A DNA stretch of 64,000 nucleotides from Tribonema minus (taxonomy: Eukaryota > Sar > Xanthophyceae > Tribonematales > Tribonemataceae). Both the position numbers and the translations under genes were made by a program. Below the pieces are notes generated by a model. That model saw only the letters and a program-made list of their open reading frames with translations. It was not told where the DNA came from and did no database searches. Positions 42,495 through 54,598 of the stretch are shown here, piece after piece. The stretch covers positions 930,001-994,000 of the forward strand of contig JAFCMP010000290.1 of the NCBI GenBank assembly GCA_017506865.1, in the 5' to 3' direction. How positions within the stretch are numbered: position 1 is the stretch's first letter; every line of letters begins with the position of its first letter.

Positions 42495-45400
42495 TCAGCC
42501 GAGGAGCTTACATGTAGGGTGCCAAGCTCCTGTCGAGGATGACAGACCATAGTTTTGCGAGTGTTCGGCAAAGTCACCCACCACTTCTGTGTTCAGATCC
42601 CAGTCGGTCAGGACATTCTCGTTGATCTTGTTGAGCATGAAGAAGGTGACTTGCCGCACGCGGGGAAAATCTAGTGCGAGGCTGGTGAACATGTCCATCA
42701 GCCACGCAGGTTTGTCTGTCCCGTATGAGGTGGTGCCTGCAGAATAATCATGATGTCATGCAAGTCGCATTGGCGCCAATCTTCATGTTGATGACAGAGG
42801 TGTGCATAACGCAGTTGGCAAAGCGCTCGCCAACTGACACAGCCCGTGTCACATCTTTATCAAAAAATCAACCATGACATGTGCCGATAAAACCAGGTAC
42901 CCTCAACACCAACAGCATTCCAACATGTCAACCAAGTAAATGCGTTGTGAAGGAAAGTGCAGATAGTTCCGATCTTCGTACATCTGAATGGACAGTACCT
43001 GGTACAGGATGCGTGCGGGCGTACGCCACCATAGAATGGCAGATGCCCTGTTTTTCTCTTAGATGAACGTCGCTTCTTGTGCATGTGCACTGATGTGGGG
43101 CGATGCATGCTTGCAGAACAACCCGAGTGCACTCAAATGTCTACTGAAGTGTATTGAATAGCCCTGCCCTCCACAAGCGCACTGAGTCTCACTGCCACTG
43201 GTCATCGTTGACTCATCAAGCATGCAGCGCAAAGCAGTAGTCCAGCAAGCACGACAGTACAATCGATGCAAGACAGTACTTCACTTCAGTATGAGAAAGC
43301 AAAACTTTGCAGAACAATGTTCACTTCATGTTCACCTGTTTCAGCTACCCAGATGGGCAGATCCGTCAAGGCAGCCACCTGGTGTTTGACGCCCGACAAA
43401 CAGAGGGGAGTTTGTGAAGAGCGGAGGCGAACAACGGTGGTCAGCAATGACCAATGACAATGAACTGCTGTGGTGCCACTGGGCAGTGTCACCTGCTTCA
43501 ACTCTCTGTTTCCTCAGGATTGGGACAGTTCTGCTCAGCCAGAGACAGTTCTTGGTTGACGGTTACAGGAAGTTGAGTTTGTTGGTTGTTTTCTGTCACT
43601 TTCGGAGTGAGCGACAGCCTGATAACACACACACACTTGCTGGAGTGCTGCTGTGGGTGTCAGTGTGCTGTCTGCTCTGTTTGTCGTGCTCACGTGCAGT
43701 GCAAGCACCTCACTGCTGGCCGCTGCCACACTAAGCATCTAAACAAGTTCAGCTGGTAGCTTGAATATGGTAGGGTTCAGCATTGCACTTTCTTATATTT
43801 TTGAGTTCGCGCATTGCTGGCCACAGTGTCAACCAACCTCAACTCAATACCACGAAACTTTGCCAGCTGGACTTTCTAGAACAGGGCAGTGGTGTTGTGC
43901 AAGAGCTCGCGCATGCCATCCTTCAAGGCTTTCTGAATTGCTGCTCGATGAGTGACCTACATTATGCTAGCAGCTCAGACACAAGACATCTACCTGTTAG
44001 TAACCACACACAAGTACGTACTCTGAAGTATGTGGTGCTATCCTACTACTTCACAGAGTAGTTCCCTTTCACACCATGCAGCCTTGAAGAGGTCACAATA
44101 ATCAGCAACCTCTGCAGTGATATCCAAGCGGCCGTGCTGAGATGCAAAAGCTAAAACAGTCAAAAGCTGCAGTCTGAACAGGCACGCCAGCCTCTGATGC
44201 AACAGAGAGGTGGTGGTGAAGGGCAGAAATGGCCACTGATGGTCAGCAATGACAGTAACAGCACATGCCCTGATAATGCAGTGCTGGAAATCATGGCTAG
44301 ATGGTGTTACTTGGCCTAGATTATGCTACAAGGTCAGACAGACGGCGATGACACCGAATGCTGACTGTGATTTGCTTACTGCAAAGCACAGCAAGCTGAG
44401 TATGTGGAAGTGGCGCCACTGACTTGCCATTTAAGGGGTGTCAACTCGAATGCAAGCACAAAAATGGATACTACATGGGACGCATCATCTCACTGGTGGT
44501 GGTCTACAAGTTTGCTATGCTTGTCATGTGCATGCTCAGTGCAACTATACACATGCAAAGCACTTCATGTGGACAAGAGAAGGCCTACACCAGAAAACAC
44601 AACTAACTGTCCGTAAGCACACAAGTACATACTTCAATGTCTTATAGACTATGTGGTGCTATCCTACTTGCATATCTAGTAGTACCCCCCTCACAATATA
44701 CAGCCGCGAGGCCCTCACAATGATGAGTCAAGCTCTGCAGTAATACCCAAGGGGTCATTCATTCTCAAATGCAAAAGCTGAAACAGTCAGAAACTTGAGT
44801 CAGGCATGCCAGCCTCTGCAGCTTCCCCCCCTTCAGCAGCTTCACCTGCTTATATGGCCCATGAAAACCATCATAAAATGACTCCGTATACTGGTGGTTG
44901 GGCGTGCTGAAGGCGCGATTGTAGCTGGTTATGGCCACACTCTCTAGGCCCAAGGTCCCCGGCCAAAAAGCGCTGAAAGGCCGTGGATCGTCCAGTCCTG
45001 CAGAGCGAGAGTCACGAGTCATGAGTCATGAGTCGTTTTGATGCCGTTGAGCACTGCACGGATCTGTGCCATCGCTCAGCGATAATAAAATCGTTGCAGT
45101 GCAGCGTGTAGTGCAGGTAATGTCCTGATCCGACAGAATTGTGCGATGGCCTCAGCGGCGTGAGGTGCCTTCAACACAACATGGCCTTTGCTGAACATAA
45201 GTGTACAGATTGAATCTGCAAAGGTGAGCTCTCATGGGACAACAAGGGTGCAGCTGCTGAATCCTGGTCAAACAGGTCTTGCAAGAATCAATCCGGAATC
45301 CAGTTGTGGAATCCTGCTGTGTACAAAGCTATGTATGCCACGGTGATCGAGCAGGCCTGAGCACTGCCATCAGCATTGCCGTTAGCGTTGCAGCACACAC

Positions 45401-47206
45401 AGACTCACTCAATGATGTCATTGCAGCAGTGGCTCCAAGGCGGGAGTGGTATATCATGCCAAGTGGAGTGAGATCACACTAGATTCAGCTACAAAGCGCA
45501 GGTTGAAACCCTAGCACATGTCCAACAGGCTATGATGCAGCTGCAGGGTCACTCACAGTGTCAGTGCTTGCCTAACCCAACCCTCAACTCAAAATATACT
45601 GCATCTCCCTTAGAGCTGGTCACCACTTCCTGTTGCTGGGGGGCCTGACTTAACACTCAATCTGAACCTAACCCCTCTCGAAGGCTTTCCTTGTGTGAAT
45701 TGGACAACTTGCTGCACGAAGTACAATATTGCAAACAAACAATCAACCGCTCTGTACCCACATAACCATTGTGCTCAATAGTTGTCCACTCACCATTTTG
45801 TGCGTTGATGTTCAGCTGGAATTCCACTGGTGCACCATTTTCTCTGAATATGCTGATCACATGCCTGAATGCCAATGACAGGTTTGCCCGTGTATTCGCG
45901 TACACGCCTATTTTATCAGGGTCATACAGCAGACCCCACGGGTACCAGTCGCCTGTTACACAAAGGCACAGCATCGTACACTCAGCATCGTCAGAGCTGA
46001 TTGAGTGATATCCCATTCATCTGCAAACCTCATCCGCGGTTCATTATGAAACAAATACACGAGCGTCCGGCGATGATTCACATACTGCGGACAACATGTT
46101 ATCAACTGCAGCTAGCGAGCGACTGCCGTATGATGTAGGCATTAGCACTTCAGTGTGTGCAGCAGGAGCGAGCAAATACTTTGCTGTGGCGATCAAACAA
46201 AGCTGCCTATAAATTGCGGAGCTGTACCGCAGATTGCCGCAGCGTGATTGTCACGTCACGTTGCCTTACTGCAAAAAAGGCGTTTCATAAAAGGCACGAT
46301 GTTACTGCAGTTGCATGCGCATGCGGTGCTCTCACCAAGTCGACTGCACCAAAAAACAGGTCATGGTCTACCAATTGTTTGCTCAGGATGGCTTGTTAGC
46401 AGCAGCACCGCGATACTGCAAGCGAGTGCAGGTGGTCCGAGCACCCCCAGCCTGCTCCTGTGACGAAGCTCTACAGATGCACAGGGCCCATTCAAGTCAA
46501 GCCGCCTTAGGCTTTCCCCAGCTCAGCACCCAGTGGCAGGGCAACACATTGCATGCTGCCATGCCCTTGTCAGTTGAAGAGGGGCTGCTGAGTTGCACTG
46601 TCAGTTCATGCATGCTATAATACTGAATCACCCACACCTCATTCAAAGGTCTTCAGTATCATGAATTCATCATTAGCCAATCAGAACTAATTTATAAGCG
46701 CGTCACCTTCGCATTGTTGGGGATCACTCACCATTAAACTCATGCAGCGTGCGGATCATGAATCGAATCCCTCCTGCAGCCGCCTCCTGTGCAAATTCCT
46801 CGAGCTGCTCATCGAACTCTCCTGCCAGAATAGGCTCCAGCATTGGTCTCGGGTCACCGTCTACTAGGAACTCCAGATTGAGAATGGGTATGCGCCCATC
46901 CGCTGCAATCTGCTGCACTGCTCCGTACTCCAGCTCCAAGACAGGTTGAAAAGTGAGCTGATAGTCAAATATGCGCTCCCCATTTGCGTAGGTGTCTTCC
47001 CTCTCTTGCAGAGAGGGATTGGTCTCCGCTGGACCCGGATAGCAGCCTAAGCCCACGAATCGCTTGTAGGCTGGCGCTTGCACCTCAGTGTCTACGTTCA
47101 GCAACAGCGTCCGGTCCGGCTCGCGGAGGGCATTATGACAGCTGGAGCTTCCGCAAAAAAACGCAGCAATCGCTGTTAATTGATGCAGTAGACGTCTTTG
47201 CTGCAT
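42495..47206 (-). CDS. Glycoside hydrolase family 26 protein (endo-beta-1,4-mannanase-like), 5 exons
   Basis: Predicted retaining beta-mannanase-type hydrolase, probably secreted. Exons in minus order: 47206-46732, 45952-45794, 44997-44846, 43378-43336, 42736-42495; all introns are GT-AG and frames join exactly, giving 356 aa. Motifs: FMIRTLHEFNG|DWYPWG, where the Glu after His is the GH26 acid/base; NINAQNG followed by FWPG and SYNRAF; LPIWVAETG in the 43-nt exon 4, whose Glu is the expected nucleophile; then KPAWLMDMF and a final LTDWD. The start ATG at 47206 gives MQQRRLLHQLTAIAAFFCG, a plausible signal peptide; an upstream in-frame ATG at 47281 would add 25 residues. Exons 1 and 2 end in the same AATG|GTGAGTG context. 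A mannan-binding domain is not visible. Confidence 0.93.
43990..44822. repeat. Diverged direct repeat in GH26 intron 3 (~610-bp offset)
   Basis: Copy 1 (about 43990-44205) and copy 2 (about 44595-44822) share CACACAAGTAC, TATGTGGTGCTATCCTACT, CTCTGCAGT, ATGCAAAAGCT and CGCCAGCCTCTG-like blocks in the same order. The sequence between may be part of the same larger duplicated unit. Non-coding. Confidence 0.65.
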
Positions 47207-47281
47207 GGCAACACAAACCCCAACTGTTGCAATGGGGAGACAGGTGCTGCTGCACCAGTACTGAGGGATAATAGACTTCAA

Positions 47282-49408
47282 GGGTTCTTGCTGCAGCTTG
47301 CGTCAAGTTCCACTCGGTGGCAGCATCGTATGTCGTCGCAACGCGCGCTTTGTCCCCCCCAGCAACTCTGCGAAACTGCAAATGTGTGACTCGCTCGCAC
47401 GATTTTATTCCGGTGTTCCTTGCTGGAGTGTATGGCCTATTGTAAAGGCGGTACAACGTGCTTGCGGTGCTTTGTGTACCTCACAGCTTCGCAGCCACAT
47501 CACTGCCTCCGGCAACCATGGTGGCGATGTAGAACTGCAAGTGTTTTTCGTGAGGCGTAGCATCGAGTTGGGGGGCATGTGTGGGTCAGGCACAGTGCTT
47601 ACGCTTGAAATGGTGCAGCAGGCAGCACGAGACAATCACAATATGGGAGAGCACGATGTCTTCTTCCTGACCTTGGCGGTTGTTGCATTTCAGGTCCCGA
47701 TGAGGACAGCAAGTGCTGCGTGCCCTCAGCACTGTGAGCCTTCTGAGGAGTGTTTCACAGACCCAAGGAGGCCCTCAAGGACTGTACTGTGTCTGTGATG
47801 ACATGGCGGGCCCAACTGCCGTGCAGGGAGTTCAGTTCATGTTCGCGGCGTTGTTTCTCTACACTTGGAGGTCACACACGTCCCCATCTGCTCTCGCCAT
47901 ATCACCTATGCTGTTGCGGTGCTCGTGTGCTGGTGATCACTGCCAAGGTGCATGAGGCCTGGTTCGCGGCTGGTGGTCGAGAGCCCCCCGCGCCCAAGCT
48001 CGTAGAGTGTGTCAAACTTCCCGGGACATAGAGCATGGCAGTGATGGAGCTGCTCGGCCAGGACCTGAGATGCCTTCAGCTGCTACCCAGCACGAACGTG
48101 GTGAAGTACAGCAGTGAGGGCGGCGCTGCAGCCTGCTCATTATTTAGGCGTGCCTCCCGCAGCCGGCGGTTCCGGCAAAGCAAAGGCGTGCATGGCGATG
48201 TAATTGCGCCAAATATGATGGTCAAGCACACTGGCAACGGTGCCACGTGGTCGTGAGGTTTGTTGACCTGGATAGGGCGGGCGTTGCGGATACCAGCCTC
48301 TACTATTGACTGGCAAAGCAACGCTAAGCCCGGCCTGGTCATGGCGCGGGAACACGATGTCTACATGCTTGGCCAGCTGACATGATGAGACAGTCAGTCA
48401 ACTTCGCATTGGGTGGTCAGAGCCATGTAGCACAGACCAGATCTTGCGCAACAGAGGATGACGAAATCGAATCGCCTTACACATTGTCAATGGTCGCCAT
48501 GGTGTTTTCCAGTACACCGATGTTGCTTGCTGCTTTCTGCCCTGTCAATTCTCGCGTAGCTTGCTGCTGTGATTGCTTGTCAAAACATCACTGAGATGCG
48601 ATGGCGTCGCGACAATTTCCCACCGGTACCTTCAGCACAAAGGTACGGCGTTGCGATTGTGATGATGCGACAGATGTAGCATATAGCCTTATAGCCGACC
48701 AAAGCATGCATTGCCGCATATGCGTGTCACGATCAAAGGTGAGATGCGCACAGAGGGGCGCACAAGAGGCGTATGCAGGCACGCAACCGTACAGCATCTT
48801 CCAATTCACAACACAAAGAATCAAATGCCCACAAGACTGCGGCATGGTGACGACGCATGCCTGAAGCCTTCATTAAGGGTCATGGCCCAGCGTGAAGTTT
48901 GTGTTGGAATTGAAGTTGTAGATTGCGCGCCTCCTTCTCCTTTGATGCAAGTGCTTGATGCAGCGCTGCAGCAAAACAAACACGGAGAGACGTTGACCGC
49001 TGTCAGAATCTGAGCTCATGAATGCTGAATGCCTGGAAAATCAGCACCTCACATATGCATATGTGATGCAGCAGAATATGATGGTACATATACTATTGCT
49101 CGATGCGCGCAATACTCAAAAGTGCGCACCAGCAGGCTGATGACTGCAATGAATGGACACTAGCATCTCCAAACATGAAGGCCCCTGCGCTTCTATGAAC
49201 ATTTGGCGTTGCAGGAAGCAACAGTTGCTGCTGCTCCCGAACTAGCAGTGGCCGCCACAACTGTTTTTGTTGGCAGATATGCTTATGCATTAGCAGGATA
49301 TGTCAAGTAGAGGTAGGTGTACACAAAACAAACGCCGCTGTTGATGCCCTTGAATGCCACACAAAGCCCGGTACTGATGCTACACCACCTTCCAGGTACT
49401 TCTATTTA
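47282..49408. other. Intergenic between GH26 (5' end) and coiled-coil gene (3' end)
   Basis: Contains the presumed GH26 promoter just above 47206-47281. A plus-strand frame at 47298-47798 (166 codons) is open but shows no domain and has Cys-rich, irregular composition. No other gene is seen. Confidence 0.45.
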
Positions 49409-52400
49409 TTAATCATGCAGAACCATGCAAAGCGGCGAATGCTTCCACGCATGCGCATCACCTGCTATGTCAGCCCGAGCATCCAGAACCGCCTGTACAC
49501 CGCCCTGTGCCTGTGTGGCCTGCAGTTCACCCTCCAGAGCCTGAACTCTGTTGTGCAGCACTTGCAGCTCCTCTCTCTGTACCCTAGCACTCTTGCTCTG
49601 CAGATCCTGCTGACGCAGGGTGCCCTGTGCAGGCGTTGCAGTCTCCAAGCTGCCAGACAGAGCTTGTTTGCTGTGCACGAGATCGATAATGCCAGTGCGT
49701 TGGGACTGTAACTGCTGCTGTAACCGCCCCAGTTCCCTCACCAGCAGCTCTGCAGCCTGTTGCGTGGAAGGGTGGAAAACCAAGTGCAGTGTGAATGGAT
49801 ACGATCTCAAGGCATGAATACTTGGAGATGAAAATGGTACTAACCCCAAGTGTCTGCAAGCATGCTGCCAACTCTATGCAATCGGTAAGAGTCTTTGTAC
49901 CTCAGATTCTCACGTGATGACTTGTGCCGGTGATGGCAGAAATGCCCTGCTGATTTGCTGGCAGCTCTGCTGTGGCCTACTGCACCCATACATACACCAG
50001 ATATGATGACATAATGTCCGTTGTCAACCTCAGCATCACAGGACTTGGAGTGTACCTAAAGTACTGTGCTAAGTTACTAGTGCTGTAGACCGTCTCACTT
50101 GAGGCCGTAGATCAAATCGCGGGTCTGATTGAGACAGCAGACCCCTAAACTGTCGTAATCTGCGCGTGTGGTTGTGTCTGTGAAAGTCCACAATTAGCCG
50201 CTGCAGTACAGCAACAGAAACTTCAAACTGAGTGCCAGGTGGAAACGCATACATTGATCAAATTTGAGCCAGGCGTTGGCCATAATCCTGATCCAATACT
50301 ATTAACCTAACCATTACCCTGATTCTGAGTTGCTTAGGAGAAGAGCCAACATGTACGAGCCTTGGCTCAGCGCAGGTCGTTTTGCAAACTTTGTGAATTG
50401 TCCTACTACAAACGAGTCAAGAGCCACTTTTTCTATCCATTTCTTGAAGCCTGATAAAACAGCGGTGCAGCTCGTGGAAGTCGAATGTCGAATGATGGGT
50501 TAATACTACCAAGTACTTACAGCCATGTCTTTCAGTACTCGTTTTGCGCCCACAAAACAGTGACCTCACCTGCTGCCGCCGTGACAAGCGCCCTGGACCC
50601 AAACCCCCTTGCCCCCCTGCCATCGCCCCCAGCTGTGCATGCAGCTGCGCCACCCTCTCATCCCTCCGCTCCACCACCGCCCGCAGCACACCCGCCAGCC
50701 TCTGCTGCGTCTCCGCCTCTCTGCGCAGCTCCTCCTGCCGCTGCTGCAGCGCCGCCCACTCGCGGCATTGCGCCAGGCAGCGCCGCCGCCACTCGCTGGC
50801 CTCGCGGCGCGCGGCGACGACGTCCAGCAACTTCAACTTGAGGTACGCCTCCAAGCACGCCGCCGCGTCGCCGCGCAGCGCCACCGCCACGCTGCCGCCG
50901 CCGCCACCGCTGCCGCCGCCGCCGCTGACAGGCGCTGCCGCGCGCTCGCTGGCGCTGCTGCTGCCGCGCATGCTGCCGCCGGCGCCGCTGTGGCTGCTGC
51001 TCATAAACACCTCCGCTTCGCTGTCACTGCTGCTGCTGCTGTCGTAAGGTGCTTGCGGGGATTCATCTACCCTTGCGCCTGCGCCGCTTTGTGCCATAGC
51101 ACTCCTCCTATTCTTCGTGTCAGCATCAATGTCCAGCTCTGAAATGTTGCCTCTCGCCATGCTGGGACTGGGGGCATGTGTCGATCTGGAACTGAGCTGA
51201 CTGTGTGAATAGCGGCGCTTGCGGCGGTGCTGAGTGGCAGCCAGCGCGCTTGCAAAGGCTTGCCGCTCGTTGGCTAGAGCCTCATCCAACTCCGCCAGTT
51301 GGGCCCTAAGGCTAGTGACAAGTCTGCAAGCATAAGAACACAATATGCAAGCACAGGAGCACAGTACACTCCATCAACAAATTGGGGCAGTACCACGGAA
51401 CGCATGGTGCTCAGATGTGATGCATGAGCAGACAATGCTCTTTTTTGCTGGCATTGGCAGGGTGTTGCCCAGTGCCATGTGACGTTCACTTCGGATTGAT
51501 AATGAATGAGGTATTGAGGAAAACACTAGCAGTACTTCGTGCATGAGGACAGTGGCAGTCACAGCACAGTTAAAGCCATTGTGTCATGGCAGCAGTTGCT
51601 GTGTGCAGAGGGCTGCCACGTCTGCATCTGCAAGCGAAAAGCCACACATTTGGACAATAATTGCGCATATGCACAAAACAGTTATGAGAGTATATTCTCA
51701 TCCTCATGCCAGGTCTCATACAGGTATCAGAACAGGCCAGGTCCAGAAGCTGCATATGAACCACACTTTTACTCAGCAGCACCCCTACCTACTACCCCCA
51801 CAGCAAATTGTGTATCAATGTCAACTGCCAAAACAGAAGAATGAGGCCATGGTCATGGACTTGGTTGCTTGTGCGCCAGGAAGCTGCTTCCTTGCGATAA
51901 TGAGAGCGCTGCCTACTGTAGACGATGTGGCAGACGATCATGACAATGTGGCGGACACAGTCATCAAATCCATTCGCAGCAGTGATGCATGCTATATATG
52001 CCACTCGTATCTGCCCAATATGTCAATTCAGCTGATGCGCCCGTCTGCCATCCTGCAGAGTCAGGCAACAATGCATGCTGTTTGCAACATCAAAGCTGCA
52101 ACACTCAATGGCCATGCTGACCAACAACACGTTACACTGGGACTAGCTAGCCGTCCGCCGCATGTGCCCATACCATGAAACGACCACAGTTGGGGGTTGA
52201 ATACCCCCCCACTCTAAACCTAGCACATTGACCTTGCAAGCAAGCTGTCAATAAGCACAAGCAGATGCAAGTACACTGATGATCCGCTTGCCTGTCCTGC
52301 AGCAACAGCAGTTCGTGCCAGTTGCCGCCATCCTTCAGCAGCCCACGCCTCAGCACCCCATTCGCGCGCCTTGCAGCTGCCAGCTCCTCCTCCATCAGCA

Positions 52401-54598
52401 CCGCACGTTCCCCCCCTCCCCCCCCCCCACACTTCTCACAGCCCCCTGCCCCCCCCCCGCCACGCCCTGCGCTGCGCTCATGCGGCGACGTTGCGCGACG
52501 CCTGCTGGAAGCCGCTGCCGCTGCCGCAGCAGAATCACCTGCAGCATCGCTCAGCGCTTTTCCGCTGCCACGGCCGCCATCTCTCACATCATCCTGATAG
52601 CGCAGCGGGCTCCCGTGGGTGGCGCGCTGCGACTTGAGCAACGAGCGCCCGGGACTGAGGCTGCGCGCTCTGGATGCTGCGTGCTGCCGGCCCCGCAGTC
52701 GCGGTGACGGCTGCTGCTGCTGCTCGCCGCTGCCGTGGCGCTGCGGAGACTCGCTCTGCCTCAGCATCGGCAACGCCGGCTTTGATGCTGCTGACGCACG
52801 CAATGATGAGGTCTGCATCACCTCCGTTTGCGTGCCGGCATCTGTGGCACACGCTGAGTGACGCGGCGCCGGCGACGCCTGCACCGCTGCTTCTGCTGTG
52901 AGCGCCGCCGCAGCTGCTGCCTCAGTGCTGTGGCCATCGCCTGGTGATGGCGCCCGCACAGCTGCGGCAGCGGCAACAGGGGCCTCACCAGTGCGTTGCT
53001 GCGATAACTGCGGAGCACCGTGTGTGGAATGTTCCCATGCACCAGTGCGCTGCCCTGTAGCAGAAGCGGCAGCAGCTACGGGCTCACTGCCAGCCTCAGT
53101 CGTGCCACCAGCGGTGGCGCCGAGCACTGACGCAGCAGGCAGCGCCAGTGACTTTGTCAGCCGCACATCGCCATCGCCACCGCCGCCGGTAGCTGCAAAC
53201 AGCTGGCGCCCCACCGGCTGCGACTCCGCCAGTCGTCCCGCGCCACCGCCGCCGCCGCTGCCGTCGCCGCCGCAGGCAGCGCGCAGCGACCGCAGGTGCG
53301 TCAACTGCAAATCTGTGAATGCGAGGTTGCCTGCGAGCGCGTGGTTGATGCGGCGCATGTGCTCCGCGGCGAGGTGACGCTCCTGCTGTATGTGGCGATG
53401 CTCAGCTTCGCTCAGGTCGTGCAGTCTGCCGCGTGGCAGATCGGGCAGGCAGTCTGTGGGCATCGGCGGCGGCGCTGGCTGCAGCCCTGTAGAGCTGCGC
53501 GAGTGGTGGCAACAGGGCACAAGCAGCGGCCATCAAACTTTCAAGACCAAAGCATGGACTCGGTGGGTCAGCAGCACTGTGGGGGTGGGTGCCAGCGGAA
53601 TAATGCAGGTGCACGTGAGCGCAAGCATTGAATGACTGTCGGTGCATGCCCTGGTCATTCCTAACGATGCGGCAGCCTCCTTTATGTTGGTTTTGTCTGT
53701 CATATAATTAAAAAGTACACGCTGCGCGGGACACTGCACTCAACGGAAATCCTTGCTGTCTTGCAATCCATGCAGTCTTAACCCGTACTGCTGTGGGCCA
53801 AACACAGACTACAGGCCTCTGCATGCAGTACATAGCACCTACTACGTCACAGTAGTACAGTACAATCGTTGGGCGTGGCTAAGACACCTCGATGCAATTT
53901 TTGCGACAGCAAACTGCCATCAGAAACTTTGTCTGCCGCCGAATTTCAAAAACAAATCAGTGTGTGTGTCACCTGCGACTGCTCCGTCCGTCGCTGCACT
54001 CCCCGCTGTTGGTTTGATCCATCGACGCTGAGTGCGACAGACTGCCAAGATCCCCTGCGCCTCCCGTGTCCGCTGCTGCTGACATGTAGTGACCTTGATG
54101 ATCAAAGCCTTCAGGTGACAATGCGGCCTGCAGAGGAGGGTTCTGATCCATGCTGCTGCCACGACTAACGTCAGGTGATGCTGGTGCTGCTTCCATCGTC
54201 CCCATGACATTGCCCCAGCTGTCCATGCTCCTGGTGTTGTGCGTTTGCTGATCTTGTGACGCCTGCTGAGCCTCCGATTGAAACCCAGGGTAAGGTGGGA
54301 CTGCCTCTCTCAACGCAAAGCTGTCAAGGCTCTGCTGCGCCATGCTATCCTCTCCCACCAGGATACCTTCTCGCTGCAACAGAGAGATGGTGCCAGTGGC
54401 CATTTTGTAGCTTTCCTGAGGACGCTGAGATGTGCCCTCATCTGACAACGCGCTCTCGCTCAACGGCGTAAGCGAGGTCAATGGTGCTGCCGTCTGCAGC
54501 GGCTCCCGATCGCTGCTGGTGGTCAGCCTCAAGGAATCAAATGGGGAAGCCATCTGTGCCGATGCTGCTGCATCCAGATCTGCTGACGAAGTCGCCAT
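49409..54598 (-). CDS. Large low-complexity coiled-coil protein, 4 exons, unknown function
   Basis: Exons in minus order: 54598-53973, 53494-52292, 51323-50570, 49756-49409; frames join to 976 aa. The N-terminal ~210 residues are Ser/Thr/Gln-rich and disordered. Exon 2 is Ala/Gly/Ser-rich with a basic Ser/Arg region (SRARSLSPGRSL), a CEKCGGGGGG motif and a DAGTQTEV site that matches the TQT dynein-light-chain (LC8) binding consensus. Heptad sequence starts at LLLLQDRLVTSLRAQLAELDEAL across the exon 2/3 join, resumes in exon 3 (LKLKLLDVVAARREASEWRRR) and continues in exon 4 (ELGRLQQQLQ, VQALEGELQ). Intron 2 appears to use a GC donor (ACAG|GCAAGC). The composition and TQT motif suggest a cytoskeletal or basal-body scaffold, but no family is recognised. 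A start ATG at 54661 would add 21 residues. Confidence 0.82.

Noticed and set aside
47298..47798. 166-codon plus-strand ORF opposite the GH26 5' region
   Set aside because: No domain, Cys-rich irregular composition; probably chance.
50485..51142. Long Pro/Ala/Leu-rich plus-strand ORFs
   Set aside because: They are antisense shadows of the GC-rich coiled-coil exon, whose minus frame joins with neighbouring exons.
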